The position numbers were made by a program, and so were the translations under genes. 64,000 nt of DNA from CAZLLE01 sp964560425 (GTDB lineage Bacteria > Campylobacterota > Campylobacteria > Campylobacterales > QNZT01): assembly GCA_964560425.1 (NCBI GenBank), contig CAZLLE010000017.1, forward strand, positions 9,246 through 73,245, given 5' to 3'. Positions 34,047-41,744 of this stretch are shown here, in pieces. Position 1 is the first letter of the stretch. Every line of letters starts with the position of its first letter. Under the pieces are notes generated by a model. That model had not been told where the DNA came from. It saw only the letters and a list, made by a program, of their open reading frames with translations, and did no database searches.

Positions 34047-34945
34047 AGATGGTAGGAAAAGTTTTATTGGCATTATCTCTGTTAGCAGGAAGTGTAAATG
34101 CACTAGATTTTCGTTATGGAAAAGGTTCATTTGATACGGATATAAGTATCAAATATTTTATGGATCATGAGATAGATTATGATATTGATGTTTTTGCCCT
34201 GAGTGAACAACATAAACCATTTAGCTCTTATCCTCTTTTTTTCTATTATGATGCAGAGTTATATGTATCAGATACACAAGAAGCCGATGTAGATTTTGCA
34301 AATCCTATGGCGGATATTCAGATGCCATTTTTTGGTAGTGCAAATGACATGCTAGATACTTTTACTGGCTTTTTTCCTGTACATGGTGATTATGATGCTT
34401 TGGGATTTGATTTTAATTTTGGTTTGGGTTATGATCTATATAGAAAGGGAGAAAGCTTTTTTGGTATAGCTATCAATAGTGGTGCTTCTATGCCAATGAT
34501 GAGTGCTGAAAATTTGGAAGATAAAGGTCAATTTGCATTTGATTTAATGGATACATTTGACTTAGATATTAGCACATACAAAATCGGACCCGCACTAAAA
34601 GCAAACTTTGTATTAAATAATAAACTATCCCTATATGGAAGTTATAGTTATGGTTTTCAAACTGCTACAATTGAGAGTGATCTATTTAAATCAGATGTAG
34701 ATGTAGATGGTAGCTACTCTCTTTTGGATATTGGGCTAAGATTTAGACCATGGAAAGAGAAAACAACTTATGGTTCTATAACTTTTTCACCTAAGTTATC
34801 CTTTACTTTAGGACATACAAATAAAAGCTGGGAAGTAGATAGTGTAAAAGTTAATTTATATGGATTTAGAACAGATATATTTAGACCATTTACAGCCGAC
34901 TATAAAAGTAGTTATACATATTTAAGTGTTGGTTATAGTTTTTAG
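34043..34945 (+). CDS. outer-membrane beta-barrel protein, unknown function
   Basis: This 300-aa protein has a signal peptide (cleavage near SVNA, residue 20) and many amphipathic strands with alternating aromatics. It ends in YTYLSVGYSF, the terminal-Phe strand of BAM-inserted barrels. The region around 75-110 is rich in Asp, Met and Phe and may be a loop or plug. It is the last gene of the surE operon (ATGA overlap with the phytase-like gene), so the two exported proteins may work together. No family recognised. Confidence 0.7.
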   Translation: MKMVGKVLLALSLLAGSVNALDFRYGKGSFDTDISIKYFMDHEIDYDIDVFALSEQHKPFSSYPLFFYYDAELYVSDTQEADVDFANPMADIQMPFFGSANDMLDTFTGFFPVHGDYDALGFDFNFGLGYDLYRKGESFFGIAINSGASMPMMSAENLEDKGQFAFDLMDTFDLDISTYKIGPALKANFVLNNKLSLYGSYSYGFQTATIESDLFKSDVDVDGSYSLLDIGLRFRPWKEKTTYGSITFSPKLSFTLGHTNKSWEVDSVKVNLYGFRTDIFRPFTADYKSSYTYLSVGYSF

Positions 34946-34965
34946 TAGAGGATCAAACCTCTACT
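34944..34965 (+). terminator. 8-bp hairpin at the barrel-gene stop
   Basis: AGTAGAGG, loop ATCAAA, CCTCTACT, starting inside the TAG stop and followed by AGATTTTA. The T-run is weak, so termination may be partial. It also lies just beyond the end of the convergent small lipoprotein gene. Confidence 0.5.
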
Positions 34966-34970
34966 AGATT

Positions 34971-35117
34971 TTATCTACAAGGTACACATGTAGTACAATT
35001 TGTAGATGGAACACAATTTGGATAGATATCACAACCTGTTGTAGGTACCTTTTGACTACAGCCACTCATGGTAGCAATTGTCAATGCTAATATTGAACTA
35101 AAAAGTAATATTTTCAT
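34971..35117 (-). CDS. 48-aa cysteine-rich lipoprotein
   Basis: ATG 35117 follows the strong SD AAAGGAGAAGAG. The protein has a short lipoprotein signal with lipobox MSGC (Cys20). The mature part is only about 28 residues with five more cysteines (29, 35, 41, 44, 47) and the end CTTCVPCR. The dense Cys spacing suggests metal binding or disulfides in the periplasm. I know no family. It is short enough to be missed by length-filtered gene finders. Confidence 0.65.
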   Translation of the reverse strand: MKILLFSSILALTIATMSGCSQKVPTTGCDIYPNCVPSTNCTTCVPCR

Positions 35118-35207
35118 CTCTTCTCCTTTAATTAGACAATTAAACTTTACCTAAAGATAAATTATATTACTCTTAACTACTCTCTTATACCTATCTTAAT
35201 CTTCTAA

Positions 35208-35801
35208 CTATACTTTTTCTTCACACTTATCAACTTTTAAATAAAAAAATAGATTTATCACTCCGCCAATAGTTGCAGCTAGTGTATCTTTATGAGCATC
35301 CCAAACATCTCCTTGAGTCCCTAAAAATGCCATGCCAAGATCGGGATGAAAAATTACAGCAGCTGCCCACTCAAGAAGTTCATATAAAGTTGCAATAGAG
35401 ATAATTGCAGAGAGTGTAAAAATTACAGTCACCCTGCTCTTTTGTGTATAAAATGTAATTATCTCCAAAATTGGTCTAAAAAGAAGTAGCCCAAATAGGA
35501 AATGAACAACCCTATCATAATTATTTCTATCAAATGAGAAAAATTCCATAACAGGCTTAAAAAATGGAGTTTCAGCGTAAGTATAGTGAGCCCCTATAGT
35601 ATGCAAGGTTGTAAATATAAAAAGCATTATTATAGTGATAAAACTAAAACAATACTTCATATCCATCCAAATAATAATAGGAAAAAAGATAAAAATAAGA
35701 ACATTTTCAAGTAACCAATCTTGACGATACTTAGGATTTATCGCCAAAAGTAACCAAATAACAATATAAATGGCATACATTATTTTATGAGATTTAGGCA
35801 T
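35208..35801 (-). CDS. DUF2238 (YjdF-like) membrane protein, copy 2
   Basis: This 197-aa paralogue of the protein at 14327-14917 keeps the same motifs: GAHYTYAETP, RNNYDRVVHFLFG, ATLYELLEWAAA and FLGTQGDVWDAHKD. It has about six membrane segments. The two copies differ throughout the helices, so the duplication is old or one was acquired. It stands alone on the minus strand. Family function unknown. Confidence 0.8.
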   Translation of the reverse strand: MPKSHKIMYAIYIVIWLLLAINPKYRQDWLLENVLIFIFFPIIIWMDMKYCFSFITIIMLFIFTTLHTIGAHYTYAETPFFKPVMEFFSFDRNNYDRVVHFLFGLLLFRPILEIITFYTQKSRVTVIFTLSAIISIATLYELLEWAAAVIFHPDLGMAFLGTQGDVWDAHKDTLAATIGGVINLFFYLKVDKCEEKV

Positions 35802-35915
35802 AAAAAGCTCCTACTTCTTTCTTGAATTTACTTATGAAGTCTATTATATACTCATATTGATTGGCTTAAGCTTAAAATAAATCAATATGAGTATAATTTC
35901 ATAAAAAGGACTATT

Positions 35916-36080
35916 ATGAAAGATATAGATATTGTTAGAATTATAGATATTCCACCCGCAACATTAACACGATGGAAAAAAGCAGGTGATTTTAGAAAAA
36001 TTTTATATACGATTGTTAAAAGTATGAGCAAAGAAGAATTAAAACAATATATACAAAATAAAGACAATTCAAACGAGTAG
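35916..36080 (+). CDS. 54-aa putative DNA-binding (HTH) protein
   Basis: ATG 35916 is preceded by AAAAAGGA. The product MKDIDIVRIIDIPPATLTRW continues KKAGDFRKILY and ends in a charged helix (SKEELKQYIQ). The N-terminal half fits an AlpA/MerR-type winged-helix recognition unit (helix, PPATLTRW turn, helix). The target is unknown. It lies in the gap between the DUF2238 gene and the antiporter and could regulate either. Confidence 0.5.
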   Translation: MKDIDIVRIIDIPPATLTRWKKAGDFRKILYTIVKSMSKEELKQYIQNKDNSNE

Positions 36081-36187
36081 GACTCTAGCCGTTTATATCC
36101 ACCCCTTAAAAGAGGTTGTTTTACACTAAGTTACCGATAAAAGAGACAAAAGAGTAAAATAGAGTCAATATTTTATAAAGGTTTCAG

Positions 36188-36250
36188 ATGCTAAAAAGAA
36201 AACTTAAAAATTTAAATATAATTAACTTTGGAATTGATTATTGTGAATGA
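36188..36250 (+). CDS. possible 20-aa leader ORF before the antiporter
   Basis: ATG 36188 has an AAAGG SD and encodes MLKRKLKNLNIINFGIDYCE, ending at TGA 36248-36250. This overlaps the candidate GTG start (36243) of the antiporter, which itself lacks a good SD. Translational coupling from this frame would explain how the antiporter is started. It could also be chance. Confidence 0.3.
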   Translation: MLKRKLKNLNIINFGIDYCE

Positions 36251-37511
36251 ATTTGAACTAGGACATCTATTTCTATATTTATCACTCATATTCGCACTTA
36301 CTTTTGGTGTGGGGTATGTTTTTTCAAAATTTCGTCTACCGTCTATTCTTGCTGCACTTTTTGTAGGTATAGCTCTTAGTTTTACCTCTTTGTCCTCAGC
36401 TCTTCATATAGCTAAATTTGAGACTATTTTTGAATTTCTATCATCTTTGGGAGTTCTATTTTTACTATTTTATATAGGACTACAAATAGATCTAAAAGAG
36501 ATGAAAAAATCAAGTTCAAATATCCTTTGGCTCACTATTTTAAATACCCTATTTCCTTTTATATTTGGGGTGATTGCTATGCTTTTTTATGGATATGGTT
36601 GGGCTATCGCTATGGTTATAGGTATGACTCGTATGCCTACTGCTGAAGCAGTTATAGTACCTATACTCGATGAATTTAAGATGCTAAAAACAAAAGTAGG
36701 TACTTATATTATTGGAGCTGGTGTACTTGATGATGTTATAGAAGTTATATTAGTAGGCATTGTTTCAATATGGATAGGAACAAAAACAGGTGAGAATCAT
36801 GGTGGAATAGTTGCTTTACTCGTGGGTATAGGCTCTTTTTTGATAATTTGTTGGCTATTTTATCGATATCTACCAATCATCCTTAAAAATTATAAAGCTA
36901 AAGATTTAAATACTCTAATGATCTTTTCACTTATAATACTTTTTGGTTTTGGTGGATATGGTGAATATGTAGAGATTGGAATGGTTGTAGGAGCAATCTT
37001 TGCAGGTATCATAATGAGACCTTTTTTTGAAGACAATGAAAAAAGAGGAGAACTTCTATCTAAAACTACACAAACAATAAGTTATGGTTTTTTTGGTGTA
37101 CTCTTTTTCTTTTGGGTAGGTTTTAATATAAATATGGGAGATTTTTTAAAAGAACCTCTTTTGGCAATACTACTATATCTATCAGGAAGTGTTGGAAAAC
37201 TTATTGGTGTACTTTTAATGGTACCTATGAAAAAACTAAATTTAAAAGAGGCTGTTATCATTGGAGTTGGATTAGATGCACAATTAACAACTGAAATTAT
37301 TGTTGCACAACTTCTATACTCCGCTTCAATCATAGATCTACAACTTTTTACTGCATTGGTAGCAGCCTCATCATTTACAGCTATCACTGTACCACTTATG
37401 TTTACACTTCTAATTCGATATTGGGGCAAAAAAGCATGTGATGATATTGAACCATCTTCCTCTTTTTCAGAGCTGAAAAAAAATACTTTTTATCATGACA
37501 AAACTTTATAA
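36243..37511 (+). CDS. CPA2-type monovalent cation:proton antiporter
   Basis: This protein of about 420 aa has 12-13 membrane segments. It matches the NhaP/KefB-like CPA2 transport domain, with LPSILAALFVGIAL, FYIGLQIDL, TRMPTAEAVIVPIL and an Asp pair GVLDDVIEV at the ion site. No TrkA-N or RCK regulatory domain follows. The start is uncertain: TTG 36228 and GTG 36243 are both in frame, with no ATG; I use GTG. It is followed after 15 bases by a DUF4010 gene, likely cotranscribed. Confidence 0.82.
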   Translation: MNEFELGHLFLYLSLIFALTFGVGYVFSKFRLPSILAALFVGIALSFTSLSSALHIAKFETIFEFLSSLGVLFLLFYIGLQIDLKEMKKSSSNILWLTILNTLFPFIFGVIAMLFYGYGWAIAMVIGMTRMPTAEAVIVPILDEFKMLKTKVGTYIIGAGVLDDVIEVILVGIVSIWIGTKTGENHGGIVALLVGIGSFLIICWLFYRYLPIILKNYKAKDLNTLMIFSLIILFGFGGYGEYVEIGMVVGAIFAGIIMRPFFEDNEKRGELLSKTTQTISYGFFGVLFFFWVGFNINMGDFLKEPLLAILLYLSGSVGKLIGVLLMVPMKKLNLKEAVIIGVGLDAQLTTEIIVAQLLYSASIIDLQLFTALVAASSFTAITVPLMFTLLIRYWGKKACDDIEPSSSFSELKKNTFYHDKTL

Positions 37512-37526
37512 AGGGATAAGGTATAA

Positions 37527-38780
37527 ATGGAACTTTTAATAATCAAACAGTTGGCTATAACCTTAGTTATAGGAATGATGATAGGTCTTCAAAGGGAGAT
37601 GCATTATCACAAAAAAAAAGAGATAAGTTTTGCAGGAACTAGAACTTTTGCTTTAATTGCACTTTTGGGATATTTAAGTGCTTGGTTACAATCCTTTTCA
37701 CCACTATTTCTAGTAGTATCTTTGTCTATTTTTGGATTATTACTCCTTGTCTCATATATAATCAAAAATATAAATGGAGCTTCCCATGGTGCTACAACTG
37801 AAATGGCTGCTCTTATCACTTTTATACTAGGGGTGATGCTCTCTTTTTCACTAGAAAATTATGCAATAGGTCTTGCTGTTATTATACTTTTTTTACTAGA
37901 AATAAAAGGTGATATTTCAAAAATTGAGGAGCATATTACATCACAAGATCTAAGTTCAATGACACTCTTTTTGATGATGAGTTTTGTTGTACTTCCACTT
38001 TTACCAGATAAAATGGTTGATCCTTTTGGTATATTTAACCCTTATAAGACCTGGCTTATGGTAGTTTTAATAGCAGGTATCTCTTTTATAGGATATATTG
38101 CAATAAAAATACTTGGAAATAAAAGAGGAGTTTATCTAACAGGTATCTTTGGAGGTCTTGTCTCTTCTACTGCTGTTTCTATCACTCTTTCAAAGCTATA
38201 TGCATTGCAGAAAACATTTTTAAAAAATTTTGCAGGAGGAATTGCTATAGCTTCAACAATTATGTATCTAAGAGTACTTTTGGAGACCTCCTTTTTCAAT
38301 CTATCTTTGACAAAAGCTCTTGCTATTCCCTATCTTGGAGCAACTACTGTAGGACTTCTATTTGTCTTTTATCTCTATAAACATGAGGGAGTACATAAAA
38401 TAACACAAATAGAAGCCAATAAAAATCCTTTAGATCTTTCAGAGGCATTAAAACTCGGTCTTCTATTTGGATTAATCTTTGGATCAATAGGAATATTTCA
38501 ATCAAAATTTGGAGACTCAGGAGTCTATATCATCTCATTTTTATCTGGATTTACAGATGTAGATGCCATAACTCTCTCACTCTCACAATTAGCCCACCAT
38601 AAAATCAGTCAAGAGGTAGCAATGAGTGGAATTATTATCGCGTCTATTGTAAATTCACTAGTAAAACTAGGAATTGTATTTATACTTGGAGGTAAGAAAC
38701 TTGGGCTTTTAATGGCTCTTTTTTATCTTCTTAGTATAGGGGTACTTCTTGGTGCTACCTATTTTGATATTGTAATTTGA
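37527..38780 (+). CDS. MgtC-like/DUF4010 membrane protein
   Basis: This 417-aa, about 12-TM protein has an N-terminal MgtC/SapB-like unit (LAITLVIGMMIGLQRE, AGTRTFALIALLGYLSA) and a C-terminal DUF4010 region with SGFTDVDAITLSLSQLA. Such proteins are widespread and uncharacterised; pairing with the antiporter hints at ion homeostasis (inference). Its last 26 bases overlap the convergent small lipoprotein. Confidence 0.8.
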   Translation: MELLIIKQLAITLVIGMMIGLQREMHYHKKKEISFAGTRTFALIALLGYLSAWLQSFSPLFLVVSLSIFGLLLLVSYIIKNINGASHGATTEMAALITFILGVMLSFSLENYAIGLAVIILFLLEIKGDISKIEEHITSQDLSSMTLFLMMSFVVLPLLPDKMVDPFGIFNPYKTWLMVVLIAGISFIGYIAIKILGNKRGVYLTGIFGGLVSSTAVSITLSKLYALQKTFLKNFAGGIAIASTIMYLRVLLETSFFNLSLTKALAIPYLGATTVGLLFVFYLYKHEGVHKITQIEANKNPLDLSEALKLGLLFGLIFGSIGIFQSKFGDSGVYIISFLSGFTDVDAITLSLSQLAHHKISQEVAMSGIIIASIVNSLVKLGIVFILGGKKLGLLMALFYLLSIGVLLGATYFDIVI

Positions 38781-38931
38781 TTCTTTTTTCACATTCACTA
38801 TCTCCACTAGCTGTTGGTATGCAGTCTGGATATATAATCTGTTGTTTTTTTGCTGTAGTAGTTTGTGTGCTATTTTGTACACATCCACCAAATAAGAAAA
38901 TAGCGATAATTAAATAGAGAAAATTTTTCAT
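38755..38931 (-). CDS. 58-aa lipoprotein
   Basis: The start is ATG 38931 (MKNFLYLIIA), with an AGGAT SD; the upstream ATG at 38955 is unneeded. The lipobox is FGGC at about Cys17, then a Thr/Gln/Lys stretch and two Cys (YPDCIP, SECEKR). No family recognised. It overlaps the 3' end of the DUF4010 gene on the opposite strand. Confidence 0.6.
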   Translation of the reverse strand: MKNFLYLIIAIFLFGGCVQNSTQTTTAKKQQIIYPDCIPTASGDSECEKRIKLQYQNR

Positions 38932-39062
38932 GTTCATCCTTTTTGTTTTCTTCATTTAAATCGGTTATTTCATAAAAAAATGTAACCTTTTAGCATTTCC
39001 TATTAGGGAGTATAAATTTAAAAAAGAGAAAACAACAATAGAGAGATTCAACTGTTACAAGA

Positions 39063-40577
39063 TTAAGAGCTTCTCAAAAGTTGTCTCTTATTTGCTTTGT
39101 TCATCTTTTTGGATCTTAAATCTGGAATAGAAGTAGCATTTTGGCGTAAAAAATCAGGTATTGACCTACCTCTAATTTTGATAATATCTTTGATAAGAGA
39201 GTCTGCTATCTTTCTTTTATCATAATTTAAAACTTCACTCAAATACCTAAAAACTAATTGAGATAATCTATTTAGTGATATCTGCCAAGTTGACTCAGTC
39301 TCTTTATATATCCACTCACTATATCTATAAAATCCTCCAAATACATCTCCATCTTCATATATATAATTTACCGTATGATAAAAATTTCCACTATTATATG
39401 TCAAATCCCAAAACCTTGCAAATCGTTTCATTTTTTGTATCTCTTTAAAAGGTAATAGATCATTTTGTAAAATATCATAAGGGGGTTTATCACTATAAAT
39501 CATTCCATATTTTTTATCATGACGACTCAAAGTTGTACCTGAAAGTTTTTTGAGTATTCCTATTTGTATCTCTGAATTGGTTATTTTTTTGAGTTCATTT
39601 AAATTTTTACCAAAACTCTCCAAACTCTCACTTGGAAGTCCCACAATGAGATCGACATGAAGATGTGCAGAGGTTTCATTTTCCAAAAAACTAATATTTT
39701 CACTCACCTTTTTTAAATTCATCTTTCTATTTATATTATCCAAAACATCAAGATTTAGAGATTGAATACCTATCTCTAATTGAAGTGAATTTGGAGGAAA
39801 TTTACATAATCTCTCTCTTAATTGTGGAGGAAAATTATCAGGAATTACCTCAAAATGTAGAGAATACTCTTCATCTTTACTAAGAAAAAAGTCCATAAGT
39901 TTATTGGCAAGACGGATATTTAGATTAAAGGTTCTATCAATAAATTTAAACTTTCTAGCTCCCTTTTCCCACAAAATATCAAATTCTTTTAATAAAATAT
40001 CCATATCAAAATTGCGAACCTTCTCATCTATAGCTGATAAACAAAACTCACACTCATAAGGGCATCCCCTTGAGGCTTCTACATACATGTACCTATTTTC
40101 TATGTCATGTTGAGTATAGTATTGATAGGGAAGATTTAGCTCTTTTAGTTTTGGTGGTATTGCCCTTATAAATCTATTTTCTATTTTTCTACTATTCAAA
40201 ATATCTCTACATATCTCATAAAAAGATATCTCACCCTCACCAGAAATAATATGATCTGCAATATCAAAATTAACTCTCAAAGGAAAATGGCTAACTTCAG
40301 GACCTCCCAAAATTATCTTTATATCAGGAGAGATTTTTTTTATAATCTCAATAATATTAGCTACATCTTGGGCATTCCAAATATATGTGCCAACTCCTAT
40401 AATTTTTGGATTTTGATCCAAAATTTTTTCAGCTATATCTTGTGGATTTGAATTGATAACAAATTCCAAAATTTCAGCTCTATTTTGAAGTTCATGGAGA
40501 TTTGCATATAAATATCTAAGACCAATGGCGGTGTGTGTATATCGTGAGTTAATTGCTACTAAAATAATATCTTTCAT
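39063..40577 (-). CDS. B12-binding radical SAM protein (DUF4080-type)
   Basis: The 504-aa protein has an N-terminal cobalamin-binding-like Rossmann domain (VAINSRYTHTAIGLRYLYAN to GGPEVSHFP), a radical SAM domain with Cys172/176/179 (C-x3-C-x2-C in ASRGCPYECEFCL), and a C-terminal part with FARFWDLTYNSGNFY, as in DUF4080. The reaction is unknown, possibly a methyl transfer or rearrangement. It is divergent from a BtuC-type permease, which fits its need for a corrinoid. Confidence 0.82.
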   Translation of the reverse strand: MKDIILVAINSRYTHTAIGLRYLYANLHELQNRAEILEFVINSNPQDIAEKILDQNPKIIGVGTYIWNAQDVANIIEIIKKISPDIKIILGGPEVSHFPLRVNFDIADHIISGEGEISFYEICRDILNSRKIENRFIRAIPPKLKELNLPYQYYTQHDIENRYMYVEASRGCPYECEFCLSAIDEKVRNFDMDILLKEFDILWEKGARKFKFIDRTFNLNIRLANKLMDFFLSKDEEYSLHFEVIPDNFPPQLRERLCKFPPNSLQLEIGIQSLNLDVLDNINRKMNLKKVSENISFLENETSAHLHVDLIVGLPSESLESFGKNLNELKKITNSEIQIGILKKLSGTTLSRHDKKYGMIYSDKPPYDILQNDLLPFKEIQKMKRFARFWDLTYNSGNFYHTVNYIYEDGDVFGGFYRYSEWIYKETESTWQISLNRLSQLVFRYLSEVLNYDKRKIADSLIKDIIKIRGRSIPDFLRQNATSIPDLRSKKMNKANKRQLLRSS

Positions 40578-40688
40578 TTTTTATTATAACAGAGAAACAA
40601 AAAAGTTAAAGAATACTAGTCAGGCATCTATTTGTAATTAACAGCACAACTAAGTTAAACTACTCCAAAAAGGAACCTCTTAGATCTC

Positions 40689-41630
40689 ATGATTTTTTTT
40701 TGGATTGTTATTACAATAATCGTAGCTATTTTTTCAGCTAGTATAGGTAAAATTGATTTAGACTTAATAAAAATATTTGACACTTCAACAATAGAATATC
40801 AAATTTTTACACAAATTCGCCTACCTCGTGTGATATTAGCATTTACAAGCGGGGGAATACTTGCCCTCTCTGGTCTTCTATTTCAAACCCTTTTTAGAAA
40901 TCCTCTTACTACACCATTTACATTGGGAGTATCAAGTGGAGCTACTCTTGGAGCAGCTATAGCAATTATTTTTGGATTTTCATTTGTATCTTTTTTTGGT
41001 TTTATTGGAGCAATTAGCACCATTTTTGTTATCTACTTTTTTTCCAAAAAATTAAATTCAAATAGTGATCAAAGATTGATTTTGGTAGGAATTGCACTCT
41101 CATTTTTATACTCATCTATGTTACTAATAATCTATTATTTGAGTGATTTTCAAGAGAGCTATTTGATCCTTAGATTTACAATGGGAAGCCTTTTGACTGT
41201 GGGATTTGGTGAAACTGTACCTATAATTTTGAGTGCTACCATCGTAATATTTGTATCTCAAAAATATAAAAATGAACTCAAACTTTTATCAATTTCAAGT
41301 AATTTTGCATTTTTAGAGGGAGTAAATGTAGATAGGGTTTTAATTATACTTTTTGTAAGCATCTCTTTGGCTATTGGGATAGTTGTAAGTATCGTAGGAC
41401 CTATTAGTTTTATTGGGCTTATCACTCCTCATATTATAAGAACTATTCTCAAAAAGAGTATAGATCAAATTATCATACCTACATTCATAGCAGGAGGGCT
41501 TTTTTTACTTATTTGTGACACTATCGCTAGAAATTTACCAACTATCTCTGAAATACCTGTTGGTATTATTACATCATTTATTGGTGGAATTGTATTTGTT
41601 TATATTTTAATTAGTAGCAAAAAATATTAA
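40689..41630 (+). CDS. btuC: BtuC/FecCD-type ABC transporter permease (orphan)
   Basis: This 313-aa protein has 9-10 membrane segments and the family motifs RLPRVILAFTSGGILALSG, FQTLFRNPLTTPFTLGVSSG, the coupling-helix region and GPISFIGLITPHIIR. No binding protein or ATPase gene is adjacent. It is 20.6 kb from the btuB-btuF-btuD-like cluster, which lacks a permease. The simplest reading is that they form one transporter (inference). The Gly-rich permease signature is intact. Confidence 0.82.
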   Translation: MIFFWIVITIIVAIFSASIGKIDLDLIKIFDTSTIEYQIFTQIRLPRVILAFTSGGILALSGLLFQTLFRNPLTTPFTLGVSSGATLGAAIAIIFGFSFVSFFGFIGAISTIFVIYFFSKKLNSNSDQRLILVGIALSFLYSSMLLIIYYLSDFQESYLILRFTMGSLLTVGFGETVPIILSATIVIFVSQKYKNELKLLSISSNFAFLEGVNVDRVLIILFVSISLAIGIVVSIVGPISFIGLITPHIIRTILKKSIDQIIIPTFIAGGLFLLICDTIARNLPTISEIPVGIITSFIGGIVFVYILISSKKY

Positions 41631-41744
41631 TTTTTTTCTATTTTTATCCGATATTTTAGAAATAGTAGAAGAAAAGATTATAATTATTAATTTTTCATAA
41701 ATATTAATGTATAATCAAAACAAATAATTCAAAAGGAACATATC

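Noticed and set aside
37527..38780. MgtC virulence-factor interpretation
   Set aside because: Only the N-terminal unit is MgtC-like; the protein is the longer DUF4010 type and the setting gives no hint of virulence.
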